A DNA stretch of 64,000 nucleotides from positions 2,480,001 to 2,544,000 of the forward strand of contig NZ_CP072549.1 in assembly GCF_019343495.1 (NCBI RefSeq), read 5' to 3'. The number at the start of each line of letters is the position of its first letter. Position 1 is the stretch's first letter. This document shows positions 8,950 to 18,177 of this stretch, in pieces. Below the pieces are notes generated by a model. The model was not told where the DNA came from and ran no database searches. It saw only the letters and a program-made list of their open reading frames with translations. The DNA is from Acinetobacter lwoffii (GTDB taxonomy: Bacteria; Pseudomonadota; Gammaproteobacteria; Pseudomonadales; Moraxellaceae). Made by a program: the position numbers and the translations under genes.

Positions 8950-8970
8950 GATCACTTATTAAAAGTGATC
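8950..8970 (-). repeat. Perfect hairpin containing the envZ stop codon
   Basis: GATCACTT (8950-8957) and AAGTGATC (8963-8970) form an 8-bp stem around ATTAA, which holds the envZ stop codon. No long T run follows on the minus strand, so it is a weak terminator candidate or an RNA-stability hairpin. Confidence 0.7.
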
Positions 8971-10419
8971 AGTCAAGGTTTGGCGAATTTTATCGAGTGT
9001 GGTGGCTGGGGGGAGTGTCTCTGGGTTCACCTGATTTACGGGTAGTGAAATGATAACTTCCAGCCCACCTTCAGGACGATTATGAATACGTAATTGACCA
9101 TGGTGAATATCGACAATCCGTTTCACAATGGCCAGCCCCAAGCCACTGCCTTGTACCGTTCGTGCCGAATTGCCCCGAACAAAAGGCTGCATCAAGGCTT
9201 CGATCTGATCTTCCGGAATGCCTTCGCCATGGTCTGCCACACAAATCAACAGTTGATCTTCTTCAACATGCGTAGAAAGCTCAATTGGTTCTGAACCATA
9301 ACGTTTTGAATTGTTGATCAGATTGCCAATCAGTCTTTTTAGCGACATGCTGCGTGCCTGAATGGTCGGTATATCTTGTGGGGTGAAACGGATATCTAGC
9401 GGTTTAAACTGCTTGACCAGTTCCTGTAGCAGTACATTGACATTGGTGTCCTGTGGTTCTTCATCGGAACCGTCGCGCATATAGGAAATAAACTGATCCA
9501 GAATCGCGTCCATATCTTCGACATCATAAATCAGGCCTTCTTTGAGAAAGTCTTCATCTGGCATCATTTCGGCACTGAGGCGGATCCGGGTTAAGGGCGT
9601 GCGCAAGTCATGTGAAATGCCGGCCAGCATAATTCGACGTTCCCGCTCGGTCTGATCTAGCGTATAAATCATCTGATTAAAGGCATGATTCACCTGACGG
9701 ATTTCCAGTGGACCATGATTGGTATCCAGATAGGGTGCTGAACCGATTCGGCTATAACTGTTGGCGGCATTTTGTAACCGGCGTAAAGGACGGTTGAGCT
9801 GACGCACCAAGGTCAAAATAATGATGCCGACAATAATCGGGGTGCCGAGCAACCAGCCCAAAATCAGTTCATTGCTATAATTGGCATACGTCTTTAAAGG
9901 CTCTTGTACCCAATGACCATTCATTTCAGGAGTCTGGATCCAGATACGCGGACTCGGCTTAAACTGGAAATAGACTGTGGCTTGTTCGATGCGTAACTCT
10001 TTGGCGAGTTTGGTTTCGATCTGTCGGGTAAAAAATTCGGCAATCAGCTTTTCACGGACAGTGGGATATTCTGCCGGATTAGTAACGTATTCAATGCCGA
10101 CCCGGTTTCTTAACCAGTCATCGATATCGACTTCCTGCTGTTTATGATACAGGCGCAGATCGGGATTGTTGAGAATTTCCAGTTCCATGGCCAGATAACG
10201 CGCATGTTGCTGGATTTCAGGTAAAAACAGGGTACGCCAAAAGAACCATAAGGACATGAACAGGCTGAAACAGACCACGAAAACCACCAGTACCGTGGTA
10301 CGCATGGCAGCAGAACGCGGTTTGATCTTGTCGAGAAAGCGTTCCCCGCGGGTACGCTTTTTTTCCGAGTAGCTGACAAAATCGGTAAATTTTTGTGGAT
10401 CGATGGGGTCGAGTTTCAC
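8959..10419 (-). CDS. envZ: Sensor histidine kinase EnvZ
   Basis: Inner-membrane sensor kinase partner of OmpR. With the GTG start at 10419 the protein is 486 aa. Transmembrane segments are at about 42-62 and 184-206, enclosing a ~120-residue periplasmic domain; HAMP follows (RQLNRPLRRLQ), then the H-box GISHDLRTPLTR with phospho-acceptor His270, and the HATPase domain with N-box (LIGNLINNSKRYG), G1 (DHGEGIP) and G2 (GSGLGLAIV). I choose GTG 10419 because GGGAG precedes it and the residues upstream (ATG 10542) look non-coding. E. coli EnvZ is 450 aa, so the family length fits. Unlike in enterics, envZ does not overlap ompR: 262 bp separate them. Confidence 0.93.
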   Translation of the reverse strand: MKLDPIDPQKFTDFVSYSEKKRTRGERFLDKIKPRSAAMRTTVLVVFVVCFSLFMSLWFFWRTLFLPEIQQHARYLAMELEILNNPDLRLYHKQQEVDIDDWLRNRVGIEYVTNPAEYPTVREKLIAEFFTRQIETKLAKELRIEQATVYFQFKPSPRIWIQTPEMNGHWVQEPLKTYANYSNELILGWLLGTPIIVGIIILTLVRQLNRPLRRLQNAANSYSRIGSAPYLDTNHGPLEIRQVNHAFNQMIYTLDQTERERRIMLAGISHDLRTPLTRIRLSAEMMPDEDFLKEGLIYDVEDMDAILDQFISYMRDGSDEEPQDTNVNVLLQELVKQFKPLDIRFTPQDIPTIQARSMSLKRLIGNLINNSKRYGSEPIELSTHVEEDQLLICVADHGEGIPEDQIEALMQPFVRGNSARTVQGSGLGLAIVKRIVDIHHGQLRIHNRPEGGLEVIISLPVNQVNPETLPPATTLDKIRQTLTDHF

Positions 10420-10681
10420 ACCAGCTCCCTGTAGGCATTTTCCAAATTGAGCAGTAATAATAATTTGTAATGGAATCTTACTGCTTGAACCTTCGATGAA
10501 AGGAGCTTGTTGTGTTACTTTTTTTGAAAAAATGAGTAACACTGTTACGCAAGTAAAAACTTTGCCATTCGCTGAACTGGCGCCTTTGTATACGAGCCTT
10601 TAAAGAAGGGGAAGCTCAAACAGCAGCGAATGGCTTTTAGGGACAATAGATTGGGGTAATCTTTATCCTATAAGTTTTCCT
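10420..10681 (-). promoter_or_regulatory. ompR-envZ spacer with 11-bp inverted repeat
   Basis: GCCATTCGCTG at 10564-10574 and its exact complement CAGCGAATGGC at 10624-10634 can pair across a 49-nt loop. The spacer has no convincing gene. It could be an mRNA processing or attenuation structure that sets the EnvZ:OmpR ratio, a place for a separate envZ promoter, or both; sequence alone does not decide. Confidence 0.6.
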
Positions 10682-11446
10682 TTATTCAGCACCATCTGGA
10701 ACAAAGACATAACCCACACCCCATACGGTCTGGATATAACGTGCACGGGCTGGATTTTCTTCCACTAAACGGCGTAAACGTGACACCTGAACATCAATTG
10801 AACGTTCCATAGCACCCCATTCACGGCCACGCGCCAGATTCATCAGCTTGTCGCGGGTTAATGGTTCACGTGGATGCTGCACCAGTGCTTTCAGTACCGC
10901 AAACTCACCGGTAGTGAGTGTTACCACTTGGCCTTCACGGGTAAGGGTGCGGGTAGATAGATCCAGTGACCATGGACCAAAAGAAACTACTTCCATCTGC
11001 TGGCTTGGTGCACCTGGCACTTCGCGTACCTGACGACGTAATACCGCACGAATACGTGCCAATAGTTCATTCGGGTTAAACGGTTTAGGCAGGTAATCGT
11101 CGGCACCTGCTTCTAAACCGGCAATACGGTCAGAATCGCTACCACGAGCGGTGAGCATAATGATAGGCGTATCGATATTGGATTGGCGTAAACGACGACA
11201 GATACTCAAGCCATCTTCGACCGGAAGCATAAAGTCGAGCACGATCAGAGAAAACAGTTCCCGCTGTAAAAGTCGATCCATCTGCGTGGCGTCATGTGCA
11301 GTTTTGACCACAAAGCCTTTATCTTCGAGAAAACGCTGTAATAAGGTACGCAGACGAACATCATCATCAACCACCAGGATCCGTTCGACCCGGTCCGTTT
11401 CGGTATGTACGGCATCGGCTTTTTCAGCAGGTACAACTAAACTCAT
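10682..11446 (-). CDS. ompR: Two-component response regulator OmpR
   Basis: A 254-aa OmpR/PhoB-family regulator. The receiver domain (about 22-140) has the acidic pocket VVDDD, the phosphorylated Asp71 in LIVLDFMLP and the conserved Lys in LPKPFNP. The winged-helix DNA-binding domain (about 155-250) contains TTGEFAVLKALVQHPREPLTRDKLMNLARGRE-type family sequence and ends in YIQTVWGVGYVFVPDG, all very close to E. coli OmpR, which controls porins and envelope stress responses. The N-terminus is ~15 residues longer than in E. coli. It is the first gene of the ompR-envZ unit and is divergent from tex. Confidence 0.96.
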   Translation of the reverse strand: MSLVVPAEKADAVHTETDRVERILVVDDDVRLRTLLQRFLEDKGFVVKTAHDATQMDRLLQRELFSLIVLDFMLPVEDGLSICRRLRQSNIDTPIIMLTARGSDSDRIAGLEAGADDYLPKPFNPNELLARIRAVLRRQVREVPGAPSQQMEVVSFGPWSLDLSTRTLTREGQVVTLTTGEFAVLKALVQHPREPLTRDKLMNLARGREWGAMERSIDVQVSRLRRLVEENPARARYIQTVWGVGYVFVPDGAE

Positions 11447-11781
11447 GAGATGCTCCTTTATTCTTTATTGTCATCATAAACAAAAATCAAATAGGCTTTG
11501 AGTATACGATTCATTGATATTAATTGACTATGCTCTAAAGCACCAAATATTGCAGTTAAAATCAAGACATAGATACCAAATATATACATCTAAATGAGCA
11601 AAAAATACGATTTTAAGCTGGATAAAAAGCAAAGTTCATACAAACTTTATCGGGAAAAGCTGAAAACTGTGGCACTTCATAATATAAAGATGAGGTAAAT
11701 TAATAAAAACAATGGTGGATTTTATAGACCCGGTCTTTATAATCATGCCATTTAGTACTTATCCTTGTGGGATCAAACACG
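11447..11781. other. 335-bp divergent promoter region between ompR and tex
   Basis: AT-rich and gene-free as far as I can support. A TATAAT hexamer at 11738-11743 is well placed to be the -10 of tex, but no good -35 is seen. A 34-codon open frame at 11594-11698 lacks a ribosome binding site and is not called. Confidence 0.45.
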
Positions 11782-14136
11782 ATGACTGACTTAGTTCAGC
11801 AGTTGGCAAAAGAACTTGCCGTACGTCCAAATCAAGTTGAGGCTGCCATCAAGCTTATTGATGAAGGTGCCAGTGTTCCTTTTATTGCACGTTACCGTAA
11901 AGAAGTAACGCAAGGCTTAGACGATACGCAACTACGTCAACTCGATACGCGTTTATCATACTTGCGTGATTTGTATGAGCGCCGTGAAAAGGTGATTGAA
12001 TCACTCAAAGAACAAGATAAATTATCTGATGATTTATTGGCGCGTGTGAATGCGGCCGAAACCAAAAATGCATTAGAAGAAATTTACGCGCCGTACCGCC
12101 CAAAACGTACCAGTAAATCATTCAAGGCCAAAGAAGCCGATTTAGGCCCGATTGCCGAAAAAATCTTTAATGAAGCCGTTGATCCAGCTGAAGCTTTGGC
12201 GGGCTTTAGCCATGAAGATTATCCAGATACTGAAAGCCAGCTTGATGCGATCCAGCACATCCTGATTGATGACTGGGCACAAAATATCGCACTGACCACT
12301 GAACTTAAAGCGACATTTGCAAAAACTGCCGTGCTGAAAAGTTTAGTTGCAAGTGATGAGAAAAAAGAAGTCGGTAAAAAATTCCGTGATTATTTCGATT
12401 TCTCTGAAAACTTGAACAAAGTGCCTTCACACCGTTTATTGGCGATGCTGCGTGGCCGTCAGGAAAACGTTTTAGGCCTGAAAGTTGATGGCGAAGATGA
12501 TGCTCCATTGGCGCGTATTGAAACTGAATACAATCTTGAAACTGTTCAGCCACAAGCTCGTCAGGATTTCTTGAAGCAAACTGCAAAATTGTTCTGGCTC
12601 GGTAAAGTTCGTCCAACGATTGAACATTCATTGCTGACTGAAAAACGTCTGGCTGCTGAAACAGAAGCGATGAACGTCTTTGCTGAAAACCTGCGTCATT
12701 TACTGCTGTCTGCACCTGCAGGCGCACGTACCACTTTGGGCGTGGACCCAGGTATCCGTACCGGTGTGAAACTGGCGGTGGTGAACGAGTCTGGTGATGT
12801 ACTGGCACATAGTACGATTTATCCATTTGCGCCAAAAGATGATAAAGATGGTTCATTAACTGAACTTGCACGTTTATGCCGCGAGTTCAATGTTGACCTG
12901 ATCGCGATTGGTAATGGTACTGCAAGCCGTGAAACTGAAGCTTTAGTTGCTGAAATGATGGCTGCGAACAGTGATCTGAAAATGACACGTGTGTCTGTGT
13001 CTGAAGCAGGTGCATCTGTATATTCAGCATCTGAACTGGCTTCACAGGAACTTCCAGAACTGGACGTGTCGATCCGTGGTGCAGTATCGATTGCACGCCG
13101 TTTGCAGGATCCATTGGCGGAACTGGTGAAAATCGATCCGAAATCGATTGGTGTGGGTCAGTATCAACATGACGTGAACCAGACCGGTCTGGCGAAAACC
13201 TTAGAAGCAGTAGTCGAAGACTGTGTGAACTCGGTGGGTGTGGATGTAAATACTGCATCAGCAGCGATTTTGGGTTATATCGCAGGTCTGAATAAATCGA
13301 TCGCACAGCAAATTGTGGAATTCCGTAAGGAAAATGGTCGTTTTGACAATCGTCAGTCTTTGAAAAAAGTACCACGTTTAGGCGAGCGTACTTTTGAGCA
13401 GGCTGCGGGCTTCTTGCGTATTCAAGATGGTACAGAACCACTGGATGCGTCTGCAGTTCACCCTGAGTCATATACTTTGGTGAGCAAAATTGTTGAAGCA
13501 AAAGCAACGACTGTAAAAGACATCATTGGCAATACTGAAATCATTCGCCAAGTGAATGCTGAAGAATTTGCAGATGAGAAATTCGGTCTGCCGACGATTC
13601 AAGACGTATTGGCTGAACTGGAAAAACCGGGCCGTGACCCGCGTCCAGAATTCCGTACTGCTAAATTCCGTGATGACATTACTGAAGTTGCGCAATTGTC
13701 TGAAGGCATGCAGCTTGAAGGTGTAGTGACCAACGTCACTAACTTTGGTGCTTTTGTCGATGTCGGTGTACATCAAGATGGTTTGGTACATATTTCTGAA
13801 CTTGCCAATGAATTTGTCGCTGATCCGCATAAAGTGGTGAAACCGGGTCAAATCGTACAAGTCCGTGTTTTGAATGTGGATGCTGAACGTAACCGCGTGA
13901 ATCTATCGATGCGTCCTGAAGGTTCTGAAGCGCCGGCGAAAGCACCACGTCAGCCACGTCGTGAAAACAATGAGCCACACGGTGAACGTAAGCCTCAAGG
14001 CAAACGTCCACAGCAAGCACGTCCGCAAGGCGACCGTCCTCAGGGCAAGAAACCTCAAGCGGCTAAACCACAAGAGCAAAAAATTGGTGGTTTGGGTGCA
14101 TTGTTATTGCAAGCCGGGATTAAAGGTTCTAAATAA
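11782..14136 (+). CDS. tex: Transcription accessory protein Tex
   Basis: A ~784-aa RNA-binding protein related to eukaryotic Spt6, involved in transcription and stress tolerance. Order of domains: N-terminal helical Tex domain (1-~190, with VPFIARYRKE and the Y-APYRPKRTSKS loop), YqgF/RuvX-like fold (~320-450, GVDPGIRTGVKLAVV), helix-hairpin-helix pair (~495-560, VGVDVNTASAAILGYIAGL region), and S1 RNA-binding domain (~640-710, GAFVDVGVHQDGLVHISEL). A Pro/Gln/Arg/Lys-rich tail of ~60 residues follows, built of short repeats such as QGDRPQGKKPQ, probably nucleic-acid binding and disordered. ATG 11782 is preferred over a GTG five codons earlier. Terminator follows directly. Confidence 0.96.
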   Translation: MTDLVQQLAKELAVRPNQVEAAIKLIDEGASVPFIARYRKEVTQGLDDTQLRQLDTRLSYLRDLYERREKVIESLKEQDKLSDDLLARVNAAETKNALEEIYAPYRPKRTSKSFKAKEADLGPIAEKIFNEAVDPAEALAGFSHEDYPDTESQLDAIQHILIDDWAQNIALTTELKATFAKTAVLKSLVASDEKKEVGKKFRDYFDFSENLNKVPSHRLLAMLRGRQENVLGLKVDGEDDAPLARIETEYNLETVQPQARQDFLKQTAKLFWLGKVRPTIEHSLLTEKRLAAETEAMNVFAENLRHLLLSAPAGARTTLGVDPGIRTGVKLAVVNESGDVLAHSTIYPFAPKDDKDGSLTELARLCREFNVDLIAIGNGTASRETEALVAEMMAANSDLKMTRVSVSEAGASVYSASELASQELPELDVSIRGAVSIARRLQDPLAELVKIDPKSIGVGQYQHDVNQTGLAKTLEAVVEDCVNSVGVDVNTASAAILGYIAGLNKSIAQQIVEFRKENGRFDNRQSLKKVPRLGERTFEQAAGFLRIQDGTEPLDASAVHPESYTLVSKIVEAKATTVKDIIGNTEIIRQVNAEEFADEKFGLPTIQDVLAELEKPGRDPRPEFRTAKFRDDITEVAQLSEGMQLEGVVTNVTNFGAFVDVGVHQDGLVHISELANEFVADPHKVVKPGQIVQVRVLNVDAERNRVNLSMRPEGSEAPAKAPRQPRRENNEPHGERKPQGKRPQQARPQGDRPQGKKPQAAKPQEQKIGGLGALLLQAGIKGSK

Positions 14137-14158
14137 TTTTCAGATATCTTTAATTTAA

Positions 14159-14186
14159 AAAAACCTCCCAATTGGGAGGTTTTTTA
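14159..14186. terminator. Bidirectional terminator after tex
   Basis: AAAACCTCCCAATTGGGAGGTTTTTT, a near-perfect palindrome between the convergent tex gene and the small membrane protein gene. Confidence 0.92.
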
Positions 14187-14194
14187 TTGGATTG

Positions 14195-14512
14195 TTATGA
14201 ATTGATCATCGGCACAATCCAGCTGGTGATAATCAGCAAAATACCGAGATGCCCCAATTTTCGTGTCACATAGACCAGCTTAGACGGTGGCTGTTCCAGT
14301 CTTTTTGCATATTCTTCCATGCTAATGCCGGGCTTACCCTTACTGGTAAATAAAAATACCGCTAAGTCGATACAGATCAGAATCGTACCGATATCAGCGA
14401 CCAGTTCCATCAGGACAAAATCCTGGCTATACAGCGACATGCTAACGCTATAAATCAGATAAATGGCAAAGGCCAGACACAGGTATTGCAGGACAACTAA
14501 AAACTTCTGCAT
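14195..14512 (-). CDS. Small inner-membrane protein, unknown function
   Basis: About 105 aa. Hydrophobic segments at roughly 4-25 (FLVVLQYLCLAFAIYLIYSV), 36-56 (LMELVADIGTILICIDLAVFLF) and 82-102 (LGHLGILLIITSWIVPMI) suggest three membrane spans, with a soluble loop (TSKGKPGISMEEYAKRLEQPP) between the second and third. The ATG at 14512 is chosen over a TTG three codons earlier. No family recognised. It is convergent with tex and stands 60 bp downstream of the patatin-like gene on the same strand, so it may be read through from that gene. Confidence 0.7.
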   Translation of the reverse strand: MQKFLVVLQYLCLAFAIYLIYSVSMSLYSQDFVLMELVADIGTILICIDLAVFLFTSKGKPGISMEEYAKRLEQPPSKLVYVTRKLGHLGILLIITSWIVPMINS

Positions 14513-14572
14513 AAATCTCAACAGTTCACAAAATTAAAGCAATTATACAAATAATCGGGCAGCTGCGGCCAA

Positions 14573-15652
14573 TTACAAGGTTTGCATCACCTCAGCAAAA
14601 TTCTGCTTCTCGACCAGTTCCAGAAATTCATCGCCCAGACGCTGACTTTCCGCAATACATTGCTTCCAGAGCTGAATGCGTTGGGCCTGGTCCAAACCTT
14701 TTAAGTTAAAGTCTTTACGGTCAGGCAAACGACCCAAAGGCAAACTTTGCAGATATTGCTGCGATGGAGAAAGCAGCAAAGTTCGTGCCTGATTTTCCGG
14801 ATTTGAGGTACGTTTAAATAACTTGTCAAACCAGCCGGGGGTAATGCTATCGGTAAAATGTGGATACAGCACAATACCTTTGCTCTGAAAGGGCAGGTCA
14901 ATGTGATAGTCAATCAGGCCACCATCGCGATAATAACCCTGCGGTGCATCCGGAATATTGTTCACCGCTGCCATTACCCCGGGAATAGAGGCTGAAGCCA
15001 TCAGCCAAGACAACACACTCTGTTCGGTCAGTGCATGATAATGTGTGGTAAATCCATCTTCAGCGATTTTAAACTGTTCACCGATATTGGGCTGGCTGAT
15101 CACACGTTGCATGAAATAACGGCTGTGCCGGCGCGCGACTGCGGTCGTTCCAAGAATTCCAGCCACAGAAGCCAGCAACGGCAATGCCTTGTCACTCTGG
15201 AAAATGTGTTGGGCTTTAATTGAAATGACTGCGAGATGATAATCTGGATGATTGACTAGATTGTTTTCTTTGCCTTGTACCAGATCCAGCAGCATGCCAC
15301 GGCAAACTTCGCTGACATCCTGACGGGTCATTTTTTTATGAAAATAGAGGTTGGTATACAGCTCACCCAAACGTTCGGTTCCCTGTTGAACTCCATGTGC
15401 AGCCATACTGGCAAAACGCCAGCTGCCAATCGAAGAACCCACCAAAGTTCTACGCTGAGGTGCACGTGGAAAAAACTCACCAAAAATCGCCTGATCCAGT
15501 CCTTGGATCCCGATGCCTTTGGGGCCGCCTGCCGCACCGGGCACGATATCGACCTGTTCGGGTTGCAAACCTTGTTCCAGAATCAGCTCACGTGCCAGAT
15601 GGCCAGCACGAATCGTCAGCGCAGGCGCACGTCTTTGTAAAATCTGTACCAT
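14573..15652 (-). CDS. Patatin-like phospholipase family protein
   Basis: About 359 aa with the patatin catalytic dyad architecture: oxyanion loop GAAGGPKG near residue 40, nucleophile elbow G-S-S-I-G-S (G-x-S-x-G) near residue 72, and the catalytic Asp in RDGGLIDYH near residue 245. Expected activity is acyl-ester hydrolysis of phospholipids or other lipids. There is no signal peptide, so it is probably cytoplasmic or peripheral at the inner membrane. ATG 15652 (MVQILQRRAP) is preferred over an upstream in-frame TTG. It lies between the small membrane gene and the ubi operon, separated from the latter by a terminator. Confidence 0.88.
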   Translation of the reverse strand: MVQILQRRAPALTIRAGHLARELILEQGLQPEQVDIVPGAAGGPKGIGIQGLDQAIFGEFFPRAPQRRTLVGSSIGSWRFASMAAHGVQQGTERLGELYTNLYFHKKMTRQDVSEVCRGMLLDLVQGKENNLVNHPDYHLAVISIKAQHIFQSDKALPLLASVAGILGTTAVARRHSRYFMQRVISQPNIGEQFKIAEDGFTTHYHALTEQSVLSWLMASASIPGVMAAVNNIPDAPQGYYRDGGLIDYHIDLPFQSKGIVLYPHFTDSITPGWFDKLFKRTSNPENQARTLLLSPSQQYLQSLPLGRLPDRKDFNLKGLDQAQRIQLWKQCIAESQRLGDEFLELVEKQNFAEVMQTL

Positions 15653-15763
15653 GGTTGAACCTATACTAGCCAAATGTGTGCTTATTTTAAGCGATAGGTC
15701 TGAAGACCCAATGGCAAGATATGTCCTAAGGTGACTTTGGAGTCATCCTCATCTTTAAGACAT

Positions 15764-15796
15764 AAAAAAAGCCTGCATCATTTCAGGCTTTTTTTA
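15764..15796. terminator. Terminator of the ubiE-ubiJ-ubiB operon
   Basis: AAAGCCTG...CAGGCTTT stem with A-rich and T-rich flanks on the two sides; on the minus strand it follows the ubiB stop by about 25 bp. Confidence 0.88.
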
Positions 15797-15819
15797 TCAT
15801 GTTCTAAAATCACGGAGAT

Positions 15820-17439
15820 TTATTTAGCAATCCGCCAGACGGCAAGCACGCTTGCGAGCACAATCAAAATCACCGACACAAACCATGGTGAAATAATTGC
15901 AATCGCCAGCAGAATGGCCATGACGCTGCCAAACATCCAGCTGCGTTTTTGCTGATGTTCCATTTGCAGGCGCATGCTTTGTAATTCATTGAGCTGTTTG
16001 GCATGCCATGCCGACTGGTTTTTTAAACCATTTAAGCTGTCGATCATCAGGGTCGGTAAATCCTGCGCCCCTAAAAGCAGATCCGGGATTTTCTGTCCCA
16101 GTTCTTTCAGGTTCTTTTGCGGATTCATCTGGGCCTTGATCCAGTCCGTCAGAATTGGTTTAGCCAGACTCCAGATATCCAGTTCAGGATACAAGTCGGT
16201 TCCCAGACCTTCGACATGCACCAAAGTTTTTAGCAGCAACATCAATTGAGGTGGAATTTCGAGATGGAAACGACGCGCGATATCCATCACTTCAATCAGA
16301 ATGCCGGCAAAGTCCAATTCATGCATCGGTTTGGACACCATCGGCCCCACACTGCGGCGCATTTCACGTGCCAAAGCATCCTGATCAGTCCCCGGTGGAA
16401 TCCAGCCAGCCTGATGCACCACCTGAATCAGCTGCATAAAGTCACTGTTCATGACCGCCAGTAGCATGCGTGCTACGGTCATCTGGTCGTGTTTGGACAG
16501 CTCGCCCATAATCGCGCAGTCCAGCGCAATAAAACGCGGATTGGCTGGATTGATGGTTTCTACAAAGACATTTCCCGGATGCATATCGGCATGGAAAAAA
16601 TTATCGCGGAACACTTGAGTAAAGAAGATGGTCAGGCCTTTACGCGCCAGATCGGCACGATCCATGCCCAACCGGTCAAAGGTCGCGATATCTGAAATTG
16701 GTACCCCGGTAATACGCTCGGCCACCAGAACATCTTTGCTGTCCATGTAAATTTCCGGCACATACATCATGCTCGAGCCGGTAAAATGATGGCGCATGCG
16801 GCGGGTATTGTCTGCTTCCAGCGTCAGGTCTAGTTCATTCAGAATGATCTGTCGATAATCCTGAATGATTTCCGACAGGTGCAATGCGCGGGCAGCTTCC
16901 AGACGTTTTTCCAGAAATTGACCGAGCCATTCCAGAATTTCAAAATCCTGCAAAATCTGCTGGCGAATATTCGGGCGGGTGACTTTAACCACCACTTCAC
17001 GGCCATCATGCAGGGCAGCCGTATGCACCTGAGCAATCGAAGCTGCAGCCAGTGGCTGGGTATCGAAACGCGCGAATAGGGTATTTACATCAGCTTTCAG
17101 GGATTCCTGAATGCGCATCTTGGCCACATCATTATCAAATGGCTTGACCCGGTCTTGCAGTAACACCAGTTGCTGTAAAACTTCAGGTGGAATCAGGTCA
17201 CGGCGGGTCGAGAGCAGTTGACCGAGCTTGATCGCCAACGGCCCCATTTCTTCTAAAGCCAGTTTCAGCTTGAGCGGATTTTTACGTTCACGACTGGACC
17301 AGGCAGCCGGATGCATCCGGATGAGGGACAGTACATGCCGGGATTTTTCTGGTAATTCTTCCGCAGGAAACAACGTGTCGAGTCTATAGTGCGCGGCGAT
17401 GCGCCAAAGTTCGAGTAAACGTGAAACATGCGGAATCAT
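15820..17439 (-). CDS. ubiB: Ubiquinone biosynthesis regulatory kinase-like protein UbiB
   Basis: A 539-aa ABC1/ADCK/UbiB atypical kinase-like ATPase needed for ubiquinone synthesis, thought to help extract quinone precursors from the membrane. The hallmark KxGQ motif is at residues 71-74 (KLGQLLSTRRDLIP), the Ala-rich loop AAASIAQVH replaces the usual glycine-rich loop, the VVVKV strand holds the conserved Lys, and FHADMHPGN and ALDCAI supply the catalytic and metal-binding Asp. Two hydrophobic helices at the C-terminus (about 495-537) anchor it to the membrane. It is the last gene of the ubiE-ubiJ-ubiB run, 12 bp after ubiJ. Confidence 0.96.
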   Translation of the reverse strand: MIPHVSRLLELWRIAAHYRLDTLFPAEELPEKSRHVLSLIRMHPAAWSSRERKNPLKLKLALEEMGPLAIKLGQLLSTRRDLIPPEVLQQLVLLQDRVKPFDNDVAKMRIQESLKADVNTLFARFDTQPLAAASIAQVHTAALHDGREVVVKVTRPNIRQQILQDFEILEWLGQFLEKRLEAARALHLSEIIQDYRQIILNELDLTLEADNTRRMRHHFTGSSMMYVPEIYMDSKDVLVAERITGVPISDIATFDRLGMDRADLARKGLTIFFTQVFRDNFFHADMHPGNVFVETINPANPRFIALDCAIMGELSKHDQMTVARMLLAVMNSDFMQLIQVVHQAGWIPPGTDQDALAREMRRSVGPMVSKPMHELDFAGILIEVMDIARRFHLEIPPQLMLLLKTLVHVEGLGTDLYPELDIWSLAKPILTDWIKAQMNPQKNLKELGQKIPDLLLGAQDLPTLMIDSLNGLKNQSAWHAKQLNELQSMRLQMEHQQKRSWMFGSVMAILLAIAIISPWFVSVILIVLASVLAVWRIAK

Positions 17440-17451
17440 AAAGCGGTGTAC

Positions 17452-18165
17452 CTAGTATTGAGAAGGAATATGAGGTGTAGCAGGAGTAAAAGGCTGATCA
17501 GTAGAGTCGTCAGATTCAATCTGTGCCTGAAGCTGACTGATTTTGGCTTCAACCCGATCTAAATTTTGATTCAGGATACGGGTGTCCTGATTCAGGTCAT
17601 CCATTTGCCAGCGCGGGGCAAAGAGACCACTATCTTCTTTTAGGGCATCTTCAGCAAAAAATAACTGGCTTTGTAAAGTGCGTTTTAAATGCTTCGGAGC
17701 CAGCTGCAACTTGCCAATTTCATGCGCCAGCGTCGGGCCAATCCAGGGACTTAAGTGCGCTGCCAGATCCAGTTCCGCCTGTTGCATGATGCGCTGGATT
17801 TCCTGCAATAACTTGTAGTCGCCTTGCAATGGAATATTGCCGACTTCATCGGAAAGCAGCAGCTTGAGTAATTCCACCACATTGCTGACCTGCAAGGTTG
17901 CAGTTGCTTCGGTGACTGTCGCGGAACTTGCGTCAAATGGACGTTGTTCAAAGACCGAAGGTGTTTCGGTATGACCGGTTGCCGTTGGCTCCAGACGAAC
18001 TTTGCCCTCATCAAAAAACACATCGACCGAAAGCTGTGGCGAGGCGATCACCACCCGCAGCATTTTACCGGATAGGGCATTCAGCTGGATGCGGGTAATG
18101 GCATCCAGATCAATCACATGATGAATCACGCGTTCAACAGCACCGAGTGCCAGAATTGACCACAT
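17452..18165 (-). CDS. ubiJ: Ubiquinone biosynthesis accessory factor UbiJ (SCP2 domain)
   Basis: About 237 aa. The N-terminal part (WSILALGAVERVIHHVIDLDAITRIQLNALSG region and strands up to ~residue 100) is the SCP2 sterol-carrier-like domain that binds hydrophobic ubiquinone intermediates; the C-terminal part is helical and ends in a coiled coil (ILNQNLDRVEAKISQLQAQIE) through which UbiJ pairs with UbiK. It sits between ubiE and ubiB exactly as in E. coli (ubiE-ubiJ-ubiB), which strengthens the assignment. ATG 18165 is preferred over a TTG two codons upstream. The protein acts in the cytosolic Ubi complex. Confidence 0.92.
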   Translation of the reverse strand: MWSILALGAVERVIHHVIDLDAITRIQLNALSGKMLRVVIASPQLSVDVFFDEGKVRLEPTATGHTETPSVFEQRPFDASSATVTEATATLQVSNVVELLKLLLSDEVGNIPLQGDYKLLQEIQRIMQQAELDLAAHLSPWIGPTLAHEIGKLQLAPKHLKRTLQSQLFFAEDALKEDSGLFAPRWQMDDLNQDTRILNQNLDRVEAKISQLQAQIESDDSTDQPFTPATPHIPSQY

Positions 18166-18177
18166 AGGCAAGGAACC

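Noticed and set aside
8755-8955. A 66-codon minus-strand open frame just upstream of the CoA-transferase
   Set aside because: AT-rich chance frame in the promoter region, no Shine-Dalgarno, low-complexity translation.
11594-11698. A 34-codon Lys-rich open frame between ompR and tex
   Set aside because: No Shine-Dalgarno and no terminator; cannot be separated from chance in AT-rich DNA.
12305-13507. Long open frames on the minus strand opposite tex
   Set aside because: They are shadows of a highly expressed gene's codon bias; their translations are His/Gln/Ser-rich without family features or ribosome binding sites.
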